Source: UBA12170 sp964293475 (GTDB lineage: Bacteria; Bacteroidota; Bacteroidia; Bacteroidales; UBA12170). Taken from it: a stretch of DNA of 64,000 bases. The position numbers and the translations under genes are program-made. Within the stretch, counting starts at the first letter, position 1. The number at the start of each line of letters is the position of its first letter. The notes beneath the pieces were generated by a model. The model was not told the origin of the DNA, did not search any database, and saw only the letters and a program-made list of their open reading frames with translations. Where the stretch lies: contig CAXYYJ010000019.1 in the NCBI GenBank assembly GCA_964293475.1, positions 1-64,000 of the forward strand, given 5' to 3'. This document shows, one piece after another, positions 54,831-63,159 of the stretch.

Positions 54831-55997
54831 ATGAACAATGAGCAGTATAAAGTTCTGATAGTTGACGATGTGCCCAAAAATATTATGGTTCTGGGCAACA
54901 ACCTATTGAGCGAAAACTATCAGATTGCCTATGCCCGAAGCGGTCAGGAGGCCATAGAATTAACCCTCAATAACGATTTCGATCTCATTCTGCTCGATAT
55001 CATGATGCCCGGACTCGATGGCTACGAAACCTGTAAACGGATTCTTGCCAACCCTAAAACCGCCCAAATCCCCATCATTTTTATCACCGCCAAAAACGAC
55101 TATGAAAGTGTGGTGCGTGGTTTCGATGCAGGAGCAAAGGATTATGTAACCAAACCATTCAATGCCAAGGAGTTGTTGGCCAGAGTGCGCACCCATTTAG
55201 AGCTCAAGCGAAACCGCGAAAATCTGGAATCGCTCAACGAGAAACTCGAGCAAAAAGTGAAAGAAAGAACTCTGGAGCTTCAAAAAGCAAACGAAAAAAT
55301 AACCCGTTTAGACTCTGCCAAAAGTAGTTTTCTGGGGATCATAAGCCATGAAATCAGAACGCCGCTGAATGGGATTTTTGGAAGCATCGATATGATGAAA
55401 GATGTTCATTCCGACGAAGAAACCGCCGATATTCTTTCCATGATGGAAGAATCGGCAAACCGTTTGCTGGCTTTCTCGGAGCTCTCAACACTGATAACAG
55501 AGCTGAACATCAACCACTATAAACTCGAAAAATATATGATCGACCTGGCCGATTTATTGGCTCCAACCGCTCATCAGCATATATCGGGTTTAGACCTTTC
55601 GCATTCCGTAAGAATAAATTTACCCCAGGAAAACAAAGGATTTTATGTGGATGTGGACGAAAAGTTGATTCAGAAGGTAATCAGCGATATTTTACACAAT
55701 TCCATCCGCTTCAACGATCATAAGGTGGAAATTGATATCTCTCTGAATCAGTCGGATGAGCATATAGAGTTGAGGATAGAAGACAATGGAGTAGGCTTTC
55801 CCCACCATATTTTGCCCAATTTATTTCAGGTTTTTCATGCCGACAGCAAAGATTATGTGGAAGGAAAGGGCTTGAATCTGGCCGCTGCCAAATTGATCAT
55901 CGATGCCCACGGCGGAAACATAACTGCCCAGAATATTCCCATGGGCGGAGCTTCCATCCTTATTTCGTTCCCTAAAAGCACCATGAAGAATCTTTAA
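54831..55997 (+). CDS. REC-HisKA-HATPase soluble kinase
   Basis: This 388-residue protein has an N-terminal receiver (Asp near 54 in LILLDIMMPGLDG, Lys in YVTKPFNAKELL), a coiled coil (about 125-160), HisKA (IISHEIRTPLNG, His near 173) and a HATPase domain (HNSIRFND; IEDNGVGFP; GKGLNLAAAKLI). It lacks membrane segments and starts four bases after the large sensor stop, so it is probably a phosphorelay member that receives phosphate through its receiver and then controls its own kinase. It closes the unit that starts at 49285. Confidence 0.88.
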   Translation: MNNEQYKVLIVDDVPKNIMVLGNNLLSENYQIAYARSGQEAIELTLNNDFDLILLDIMMPGLDGYETCKRILANPKTAQIPIIFITAKNDYESVVRGFDAGAKDYVTKPFNAKELLARVRTHLELKRNRENLESLNEKLEQKVKERTLELQKANEKITRLDSAKSSFLGIISHEIRTPLNGIFGSIDMMKDVHSDEETADILSMMEESANRLLAFSELSTLITELNINHYKLEKYMIDLADLLAPTAHQHISGLDLSHSVRINLPQENKGFYVDVDEKLIQKVISDILHNSIRFNDHKVEIDISLNQSDEHIELRIEDNGVGFPHHILPNLFQVFHADSKDYVEGKGLNLAAAKLIIDAHGGNITAQNIPMGGASILISFPKSTMKNL

Positions 55998-56131
55998 ACC
56001 AGCGGATTGATTTTTGATTTCGATGAGATTAAACAAGCGGGTTCGATGGTGTGGTTCAGGATTTTATAAATATTAACCTAACGAAATTTAGAACCATAAT
56101 AAACAGCAGACTTTCGTTGACAGGAATTTTT

Positions 56132-56139
56132 TATCTTTG
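56132..56139 (+). promoter_or_regulatory. -7 element upstream of fabG
   Basis: TATCTTTG matches TAnnTTTG, 30 bases before the fabG ATG. The -33 region has no good TTG at the standard distance. The rest of the 55998-56168 gap shows nothing else. Confidence 0.45.
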
Positions 56140-56168
56140 GCACCATTTTAAACTGAAAAATCATAACT

Positions 56169-56915
56169 ATGACATTATTAAAAGGAAAAGTGGCTCTGAT
56201 TACAGGCGGAAGCCGTGGAATTGGACGTGAAATTGCCTTAAAATTTGCTCAACAAGGCGCCGATATTGCCTTTTCTGACCTTGCAGTTGACGAAAACTTT
56301 GCTTCGCTGGAGAAAGAATTGGCCGATTTGGGCGTAAAAGGAAAAGGTTTTGCCTCCGATGCCAGCTCGTTCGACGGGTCGGAAGAAATGGTAAATGCTG
56401 TGGCCGCTGAGTTTGGCAGAATCGATATTCTGGTGAACAATGCCGGAATCACCCGCGATAATCTCCTCATGAGAATGACCGAAGCCGATTGGGATTTGGT
56501 GATTAAAGTCAATTTAAAATCGGTTTTCAATCTTACCAAAGCTGTGCAAAAATTCATGCTTAAACAAAAATCAGGCTCCATTATCAATATGAGCTCGGTG
56601 GTAGGTGTGAGTGGAAATGGCGGACAATCAAACTATTCCGCATCCAAAGCCGGACTCATCGGTTTCACTAAATCCATTGCTCAGGAACTGGGTTCACGCA
56701 ATATTCGCTGCAATGCCATTGCACCCGGATTTATCGAAACCAAAATGACCGAAAAACTTCCCGAAGCTGTGAGAGAAGAATGGATTAAGACCATTCCGTT
56801 GCGCCGTGGCGGTAAACCCGAAGATGTAGCCAATGTTGCTGTTTTCTTAGGTTCCGATTTGTCGAGCTACGTAACCGGACAGGTTATTAATGTTTGCGGT
56901 GGAATGAACACCTAA
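56169..56915 (+). CDS. fabG: 3-oxoacyl-ACP reductase
   Basis: This 248-residue short-chain dehydrogenase reduces 3-oxoacyl-ACP with NADPH in fatty-acid elongation. The N-terminal TGGSRGIGREIA motif binds the cofactor, NNAGITRDNLLMRM is the FabG-typical segment, and Ser, Tyr and Lys of the active site are in SSVVGVSGNGGQSNYSASKAG. The C-terminus, SYVTGQVINVCGGMNT, is also typical. It is followed after 24 bases by an unrelated membrane-protein gene. Confidence 0.94.
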   Translation: MTLLKGKVALITGGSRGIGREIALKFAQQGADIAFSDLAVDENFASLEKELADLGVKGKGFASDASSFDGSEEMVNAVAAEFGRIDILVNNAGITRDNLLMRMTEADWDLVIKVNLKSVFNLTKAVQKFMLKQKSGSIINMSSVVGVSGNGGQSNYSASKAGLIGFTKSIAQELGSRNIRCNAIAPGFIETKMTEKLPEAVREEWIKTIPLRRGGKPEDVANVAVFLGSDLSSYVTGQVINVCGGMNT

Positions 56916-56939
56916 TAGCACTATCTTTAAGAAAAAATT

Positions 56940-59027
56940 TTGAATAATATTCCCTTTCATCTCGAACAACCGATTTGGCTGCTGATTCCTGTTTTTCTGG
57001 TTTCTGTTGCCATATCGGCTGTTTTGTATTATCGCTTCAACTCCGTGTTTTCGCCCACTTTGCGCAAAATACTATTTGCCATTCGCTTCCTGGTCCTTTT
57101 TATCCTGGGCCTCCTTTTATTGAATCCCAATTTCTATCAAAACACCAAAATTCTCAATAAACCTGTGCTTTTGGTGGCTGTGGACAATACAGAATCCATG
57201 CTGCTTGTGAACGATAGCCTTAGCCTGCGAAGCGAAATAAACCAGATTCTGGAGCAAATGAAAACTGAGCTCGACGAGATTTACGACGTGGAAATAGTTG
57301 GGTTTAACCATCAGATAGAATCCAATCCCACCTTCGATTTCTTAGGGAAAAGAACCGATTTGGGTTCCGTATTGCAATATGCCGGCGACAAGTATTATAT
57401 GCTGCCCAAAGCGGGAATTGTGCTGCTCACCGACGGCAATAACAATCAAGGCATCAATCCGACTTCATTGGCAGAAAATGATGCGACCAGGATTTTTCCT
57501 TTAGTTTTCGGCGACACGCTGCCTGCTGTTGATGCTTTTATCGATGCCATTTATTACAATAAAATGGTGAAGCTGGGGGCTAAATTTCCTGTGGATGTGG
57601 TGATACAAGCACATGGACTCAAAGACGAGAAAATGGTAGTAAGCATCGAAAAGGATGGAAAAACCATTCAGGAACAGCAAATTACAGTTTCGCAGAGCGA
57701 TTATAACAAGGAATTACGATTTTTACTCGAATCCGCAAATCAGGGTTCACAGGCTTATGTGGTTAAGCTTTCGCCCCTTGATGCGGAGAGAAACCGCAGC
57801 AATAACGAGCGTAGTTTTTATGTTCAAACCATTGAATCGGGGGAAAAGATTCTGGTTTTGGGTCACAGCCATCATCCCGATTTGGGCGCCATAGCCTCTG
57901 CGCTGAGGCAGTTCGAAGACCTGGAAGTGGAAGTAAAAACACTTGTCAACTTTCCCATCGATTTGTCTAAATACCAACTAATTATAGCCCACGGAATTCC
58001 ATCAGCCGATGAACGGAGTCAGGCATTATTTCTCGACCCGCAGTTTAACTCACGGTCTGTTTGGTATATCTGGAGCACCACCACCCAACTAAAATCGCTC
58101 GAATCGGCCAATTTCCCCTGGAAAATGGAATCGGAAATAACGGGTTTCGAATATGTGGGAGCACAGGCCAATTCACAGTTTACCAGTTTTTTAATGCCCG
58201 GTGATTGGGCCCGGCAATACAGCGGATATCCACCCTTGTATGCACCCTTTGTTAAGCTCGGAAATCAACAGCCCGTTGATATTATGTTCAAGGAAAGTCT
58301 CAGAGGCTACGAAACCGGCGAGTCGCTGCTGGGGTTTTGGAATTCAGGTCCTTTGAAACGCGCATTTTTGGCGGGTGAAGGTCTGTGGAAATGGCGTTTA
58401 TACAATTTCCAAACCAAAGGAAACCACGATGATTTCAATGCCTTGGTCCATCGAATATCAAAATATTTGCTTACTGGTGCGGTGAAAAGCCGTTTCCATC
58501 TGGATTATCAGGGTACTTACAACGAAACCGATTTAATCCGCTGGCAGGCACAAACCTTTAACAAGGCCTACGAGTTTGTTGACAATGCTCAAATTTCCCT
58601 CACCCTGACCAACGAGGAGCAGGTGGAGTACGAATATGTTTTTTCCCTTGAAAATCAATCCTATATGGCGCAGTTGGGTTATTTGAAATCTGGAAGTTAT
58701 CAGTTTAAAGCCCAGGCCGTTTTACCCGATACTACTTTTCAAAAAACAGGAAGCTTTGTGGTGGAAGCCTGGAATATGGAGAAATCGTCTTCGGGAGCCA
58801 ATATGCCGCTGTTAAATTCGTTGGCTCAAGCCAGTCGGGGAAAGGTTTATCAGGCCCAAAACAGTGCTAAACTTATCAACGATTTAAAAGTAAGTCCCGA
58901 ATCAGCTGCAAGATACAGCATCATTCAAAAGATAATTCAGTTTATTGAGCTCAAATGGCTGCTTTTATTGTTGGTGCTATTATTGGCCACAGAATGGGTT
59001 TTGCGCAAAAGCTGGGGCTCTTATTAA
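56940..59027 (+). CDS. VWA-like membrane protein, TTG start
   Basis: This 695-residue protein has two N-terminal membrane helices (about 12-32 and 41-62), a VWA-like domain (about 75-200) and a long extracytoplasmic beta-rich region. One C-terminal membrane helix (about 668-686) is followed by a short basic tail. The VWA metal site reads DNTES, close to the DxSxS MIDAS motif. LLTDGNNNQGI supports the VWA fold. It resembles Bacteroidota membrane proteins related to BatA/BatB, without MoxR or Bat neighbours. Translation begins at TTG (56940), as the frame otherwise lacks a start near the first helix. Function is unknown. Confidence 0.7.
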   Translation: MNNIPFHLEQPIWLLIPVFLVSVAISAVLYYRFNSVFSPTLRKILFAIRFLVLFILGLLLLNPNFYQNTKILNKPVLLVAVDNTESMLLVNDSLSLRSEINQILEQMKTELDEIYDVEIVGFNHQIESNPTFDFLGKRTDLGSVLQYAGDKYYMLPKAGIVLLTDGNNNQGINPTSLAENDATRIFPLVFGDTLPAVDAFIDAIYYNKMVKLGAKFPVDVVIQAHGLKDEKMVVSIEKDGKTIQEQQITVSQSDYNKELRFLLESANQGSQAYVVKLSPLDAERNRSNNERSFYVQTIESGEKILVLGHSHHPDLGAIASALRQFEDLEVEVKTLVNFPIDLSKYQLIIAHGIPSADERSQALFLDPQFNSRSVWYIWSTTTQLKSLESANFPWKMESEITGFEYVGAQANSQFTSFLMPGDWARQYSGYPPLYAPFVKLGNQQPVDIMFKESLRGYETGESLLGFWNSGPLKRAFLAGEGLWKWRLYNFQTKGNHDDFNALVHRISKYLLTGAVKSRFHLDYQGTYNETDLIRWQAQTFNKAYEFVDNAQISLTLTNEEQVEYEYVFSLENQSYMAQLGYLKSGSYQFKAQAVLPDTTFQKTGSFVVEAWNMEKSSSGANMPLLNSLAQASRGKVYQAQNSAKLINDLKVSPESAARYSIIQKIIQFIELKWLLLLLVLLLATEWVLRKSWGSY

Positions 59028-59348
59028 GTCCTTGTATTGATTATTGTCTAAAATAAAATGGTTCTAACAAGTGATTTAACAACTAATCCCTGTAATCAAG
59101 CTCACTGCTACTGTGTTTGTGAAACTAAAATCAAAATAAACAAAAGCTATTGATTTATTATATGAGCTCTGATTTATTGAGCTAAAAACTGGATTTGGTT
59201 TGCTGACTTTGATTTTTTGGGTGCCCAATATGTTGTGATCCATGGTAATTTCATGGGAATTCGATGCTCTTTTTTGGGGTTCTTATTATAAAAATATCTA
59301 TTTTTAGCCCTTTTATTTTAAATACCATAATTTTCAAAACACAAAACA
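59028..59348. other. Intergenic stretch with only a weak promoter candidate
   Basis: These 321 bases hold no recognisable gene. TATTTTTA (59299-59306) is one base off TAnnTTTG and has TTG 22 bases upstream, so it is a possible promoter for the downstream peptidase gene. No terminator hairpin was recognised. Confidence 0.5.
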
Positions 59349-61469
59349 ATGAGAAAAAGCCTTTTATTATTTGCCATAGCCCTGGGCGGGCTCACGGCTT
59401 GTAACCAAAAATCAGAAAAAATGATTCAATACCCCACAACAGCCCGTGTCGACACAGTGGATGTTTACCATGGTGTTGAAGTGGCCGACCCATTCCGATG
59501 GCTCGAAGACGATAATTCCGACTCTACAAAATCGTGGGTTACCCGTCAAAACAATGTCACCAACAGCTATTTGGCTCAAATTCCTTTCCGCCAGAAAATA
59601 AAGGACCGATTGACAAAAATCTGGGATTATCCCAAATTTGGCCTGCCCTTTAAAAAAGGCGATTATTGGTATTTTTACAAAAACGATGGCCTTCAACCCC
59701 AATATGTTATCTATCAAATGACCAGCCTCGATGGCGAGCCAGCGGTGTTTCTCGATCCCAATACCTTCTCTGCCGATGGCACCGTAGCATTGGGTTCCAT
59801 GTCGTTTTCGAAAGATGGAAAACTCTGCGCCTATAGCACCAGCAGTGGTGGCTCCGATTGGCAGGAGATTTTTGTGATGGATGTTCAAACAAAAACAAAA
59901 ATGGCCGATCATCTCAAGTGGATTAAATTCTCGGGAATGAGCTGGCACAAAGATGGCTTCTATTATAGCCGCTATGATGAGCCAAAGGCTGGTGAAGAGT
60001 TAAAAGGCGTAAACGAAAACAGCAAAGTCTATTTTCATAAGGCCGGAACTGCTCAAAGCGAAGATGTTTTGGTGTATCAGGATCCGGAGCATCCAAAATA
60101 TGGCTGGTATATGGGAACTACGGAGGATGAGAAGTTTCTTATTTTGAGCGGAAGCAACCCTTCGGCCAAAGGAAATTCGCTCTTCTATAAACGTGCCGAC
60201 GACCCAAAAGCCCAATTTGTAGCCATTCAGGACAATTTTGAACACGATATCTGGATTCTTGACAATCAGGGAGATGAGCTTTTTATACAAACCAATAAAG
60301 AAGCCCCCAGAAACAGAATTTATAAAATCAGTGCTGCCGATCCATCAAAAACACAGGAAGTGATTCCACAATCGACTGATGTGCTCAGCAGTGCCGAAAT
60401 GGTTGGTGGAAAACTTTTGGTGAGCTATATGCACGATGCATCGTCCAAAGCCTATGTTTATAACCTCGACGGAAGCATGCAGCACGAAATCGAATTGCCC
60501 GGAATTGGAAGCATCAGCGGATTTAGCGGACAGAAAGACAGCGACATAGCATTCTATTCGTTCACATCTTTCACCTATCCCAACATGGCTTTTAAATACG
60601 ACATCAACAACAATAAATCGGAAGTTTTCAGAGAATCGGGCATCGATTTCGACATCAATCTATACGAAACCAAGCAGGTTTTCTATACCAGCAAAGACGG
60701 AACCAAAATCCCCATGTTTATTGTCCACAAAAAAGGCCTGGAGCTGAATGGTCAAAATCCAACCCTGCTTTATGGTTACGGTGGGTTTAATGTGTCGTTA
60801 ACACCGAGTTTTAGCATTAGCAATCTGGTTTTGCTCGAAAATGGCGGCGTATATGCCATGCCCAATATCAGGGGTGGGGGAGAATATGGCGAGGAATGGC
60901 ACGAAGCAGGTATGCAGCTGAACAAGCAAAATGTTTTCGACGATTTTATTGCAGCTGCCGAATATCTGATTAAGGAAGGCTATACCAGCACCGAGAAATT
61001 GGCCATCAGGGGAGGATCGAACGGTGGATTGCTCGTTGGCGCCTGCATGACGCAACGGCCTGAACTGTTCAAAGTTGCTTTTCCACAAGTGGGAGTTATG
61101 GATATGCTGCGCTATCATAAGTTCACCATTGGTTATTATTGGATTCCCGACTACGGCAGCAGCGACGACAAAGAACAATTCGATAATCTGATTAAGTATT
61201 CGCCTCTGCACAATATTAAATCGGGCGTTTGCTATCCCGCAACCCTTATCACCACTGCCGATCACGACGACCGCGTGGTTCCGGCTCACAGCTTTAAGTT
61301 TGCTGCCGAATTGCAAAGTAAACAAGCCTGTGCCAATGCAGCTCTCATTAGAATTGAATCGAAAGCAGGACACGGAGCAGGAAAATCGACAGAGAAAATT
61401 ATTGAAGAAGCCGCCGATTTATGGGCATTTATGTTCTACAATATGGGTTTGAGCCCCTACAATCAATAG
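59349..61469 (+). CDS. Prolyl oligopeptidase (S9A) lipoprotein
   Basis: This 706-residue serine peptidase cuts short proline-containing peptides. An N-terminal lipobox (LGGLTACN) marks it as a lipoprotein. The seven-bladed propeller (about 75-430) gates access to the C-terminal alpha/beta-hydrolase domain. Catalytic residues are Ser in RGGSNGGLLV (near 558), Asp in DHDDRV (near 640) and His in AGHGAG (near 675). VADPFRWLEDDNSD is the typical N-terminal mark of the family. Length is normal. It is monocistronic, with a terminator downstream. It would act in the periplasm or at the outer membrane. Confidence 0.94.
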   Translation: MRKSLLLFAIALGGLTACNQKSEKMIQYPTTARVDTVDVYHGVEVADPFRWLEDDNSDSTKSWVTRQNNVTNSYLAQIPFRQKIKDRLTKIWDYPKFGLPFKKGDYWYFYKNDGLQPQYVIYQMTSLDGEPAVFLDPNTFSADGTVALGSMSFSKDGKLCAYSTSSGGSDWQEIFVMDVQTKTKMADHLKWIKFSGMSWHKDGFYYSRYDEPKAGEELKGVNENSKVYFHKAGTAQSEDVLVYQDPEHPKYGWYMGTTEDEKFLILSGSNPSAKGNSLFYKRADDPKAQFVAIQDNFEHDIWILDNQGDELFIQTNKEAPRNRIYKISAADPSKTQEVIPQSTDVLSSAEMVGGKLLVSYMHDASSKAYVYNLDGSMQHEIELPGIGSISGFSGQKDSDIAFYSFTSFTYPNMAFKYDINNNKSEVFRESGIDFDINLYETKQVFYTSKDGTKIPMFIVHKKGLELNGQNPTLLYGYGGFNVSLTPSFSISNLVLLENGGVYAMPNIRGGGEYGEEWHEAGMQLNKQNVFDDFIAAAEYLIKEGYTSTEKLAIRGGSNGGLLVGACMTQRPELFKVAFPQVGVMDMLRYHKFTIGYYWIPDYGSSDDKEQFDNLIKYSPLHNIKSGVCYPATLITTADHDDRVVPAHSFKFAAELQSKQACANAALIRIESKAGHGAGKSTEKIIEEAADLWAFMFYNMGLSPYNQ

Positions 61470-61498
61470 ATTAGGTTAGTATTCACAGAATTATAATC

Positions 61499-61543
61499 CA
61501 CAGACCCCATGGCGACATTTTGCTATGGGGTTTTTTGTGGATG
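61499..61543 (+). terminator. Terminator of the prolyl oligopeptidase gene
   Basis: ACCCCAT (61504-61510) and ATGGGGT (61525-61531) form a stem, followed by a T-run, with flanking CCACA and TGTGG that may extend it. It lies about 30 bases after the stop. Confidence 0.85.
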
Positions 61544-61723
61544 GCAATTTGAGCATAATGATTTCGATTTATGAAATGGCACAGTACGATTTGTAAATAT
61601 TCAATATGGAAAAACAATGTTAGCAGCCAATATTTACATAGAATAAATAAAAATAAGCTGTTTATGCATTGAACTATAATATCATAGGAGGTTGAATATA
61701 TTTTGTTTGATAATGACACACAT

Positions 61724-61756
61724 TTTGTAAAAAATTAACAAAATATAATACTTTTG
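61724..61756 (+). promoter_or_regulatory. Promoter of the complex I operon
   Basis: TTTG ending at 61727, a 21-base spacer and TACTTTTG (61749-61756) match the Bacteroidota consensus. The predicted start is near 61763 and nuoA begins at 61785, so the leader is about 22 bases. Confidence 0.6.
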
Positions 61757-61784
61757 TGCCACCTAATTCTACGAACCTAAATAT

Positions 61785-62135
61785 ATGAGCAGCGAAAGTT
61801 TAGTGCTATTTTTTATAGTCGGAGCAGTATTGGTCGGTGGAGCCATCCTATTTTCATCGTTTATTGCTCCCAAATCTAACAATCCCCAGAAGTCAGAAGC
61901 CTATGAATGCGGAATCCCCACCACGGGTCTTTCGTGGTTACAGTTTAACGTAGGTTATTATCTTTTTGCCCTGTTATTCCTCATTTTCGATGTGGAAGTT
62001 GTATTTCTGCTGCCCTGGGCAGTGGTAATGAAAGAGGTTGGATTGGTAGCCTTTGTCGAAATCATGATATTTTTCTTTATTCTGGGTCTTGGTTTATTGT
62101 ATGCCTGGAAAAAACACGCTTTAATATGGGAATAA
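61785..62135 (+). CDS. nuoA: NADH-quinone oxidoreductase subunit A
   Basis: NuoA is a three-helix membrane subunit of complex I. The 116-residue length and the family marks are right: KSEAYECGIPTTG, where the Cys loop sits at the quinone channel, and LFLIFDVEVVFLLPWAV, which is diagnostic. It is the first gene of the nuo operon and overlaps nuoB by 10 bases. Confidence 0.95.
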   Translation: MSSESLVLFFIVGAVLVGGAILFSSFIAPKSNNPQKSEAYECGIPTTGLSWLQFNVGYYLFALLFLIFDVEVVFLLPWAVVMKEVGLVAFVEIMIFFFILGLGLLYAWKKHALIWE

Positions 62136-62671
62136 AATCGATGAAAGGAGTTCAGTTCAACGACGATGAAACGCTTGAACTGCTCAAAGAAACCGGAGGA
62201 AGTGTCATCCTGAGTACCATTGACGATATTTTTAATTGGGGAAGGTCGAATTCTATTTGGCCTTTAACTTTTGCTACCAGTTGCTGTGGTATCGAAATGA
62301 TGGCTGCAGGTGCTTCGCGTCACGACTTTGCCAGATTTGGTATCGAAGTTTATCGCGCCAGTCCGCGCCAGGCCGATGTTATAGTAATTGCTGGTACAGT
62401 GACCAATAAAATGGCACCCGTTCTCAAACGTCTCTACGATCAAATGGCCGATCCGAAATATGTGATAGCCATGGGAGCCTGCGCCGTATCGGGCGGTCCG
62501 TTTTTCTATAATACCTACCATGTGGTCAGGGGTGCCGATCACGTGATTCCGGTGGATGTTTACATTCCCGGTTGTCCCCCAAGACCCGAAGCCCTTCTCT
62601 ATGGAGTGATGCAGTTGCAAAGGAAGATTCAGGTGGAGCGCAATCTTAGCGGCAAAAAAAATAAAAAATAA
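62126..62671 (+). CDS. nuoB: NADH-quinone oxidoreductase subunit B
   Basis: NuoB carries iron-sulfur cluster N2, the last electron carrier before the quinone. This 181-residue form shows the cluster-binding ATSCCGIEMM and IPGCPPRPEAL motifs, plus a Cys in MGACAVSGGPF, so all four ligands are present. The TTG-free start at 62126 overlaps nuoA; Met6 (62141) is an alternative. The nuoA-nuoB overlap supports coupled translation. Confidence 0.95.
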   Translation: MGIKSMKGVQFNDDETLELLKETGGSVILSTIDDIFNWGRSNSIWPLTFATSCCGIEMMAAGASRHDFARFGIEVYRASPRQADVIVIAGTVTNKMAPVLKRLYDQMADPKYVIAMGACAVSGGPFFYNTYHVVRGADHVIPVDVYIPGCPPRPEALLYGVMQLQRKIQVERNLSGKKNKK

Positions 62672-62697
62672 TTTCAGGGTCAATAAATTCTTCATTC

Positions 62698-63156
62698 ATG
62701 GAAAATCAACAATTACAGGAATTCATTACCAAAGCCAGTCCCGAGGCACAAGTGGCCATGGGCAAGCAGTATCTGGAAATCAGCGTCGATGCCAAAGACT
62801 TGATGGGCATTGCCACCTTGTTGAAGGAGTCGAAAGAAATGCTCTTCGATTATCTTTTTTGCCAGTCGGCAGTAGACTTTGTGAGCCATCTCACCATCGT
62901 TTATCATCTGGAATCTACAACATTCAGACACCGGGTGGTTTTAAAAGCCAAGATTGCCGATACCATCAAACCCGAAATTAACTCGGTTTACGATTTATGG
63001 ATGGGTGCAGAATATCACGAGAGAGAAATTTTCGATTTGTTTGGAGTGAATTTTATCAATCACCCCGATTTGCGAAAAATGTTCCTCGATGCCGATTGGG
63101 TAGGCTATCCGCTGAGAAAAGATTATAAAGACGAAATTAATATGGTTGAAAGATAA
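62698..63156 (+). CDS. nuoC: NADH-quinone oxidoreductase subunit C
   Basis: NuoC is a peripheral-arm subunit that packs on NuoD. The 152-residue protein has the 30-kDa subunit signature YDLWMGAEYHEREIFDLFGV and the YPLRKDYKDE end. It is separate from nuoD, not fused as in some proteobacteria. It follows nuoB by 26 bases and ends three bases before nuoD. Confidence 0.94.
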   Translation: MENQQLQEFITKASPEAQVAMGKQYLEISVDAKDLMGIATLLKESKEMLFDYLFCQSAVDFVSHLTIVYHLESTTFRHRVVLKAKIADTIKPEINSVYDLWMGAEYHEREIFDLFGVNFINHPDLRKMFLDADWVGYPLRKDYKDEINMVER

Positions 63157-63159
63157 GAT

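Noticed and set aside
59412..59948. 178-codon minus-strand frame opposite the same peptidase gene
   Set aside because: It is an antisense shadow with no family features.
60798..61373. 191-codon minus-strand frame inside the prolyl oligopeptidase gene
   Set aside because: It lies opposite the catalytic domain and shows no domain or start signal of its own.
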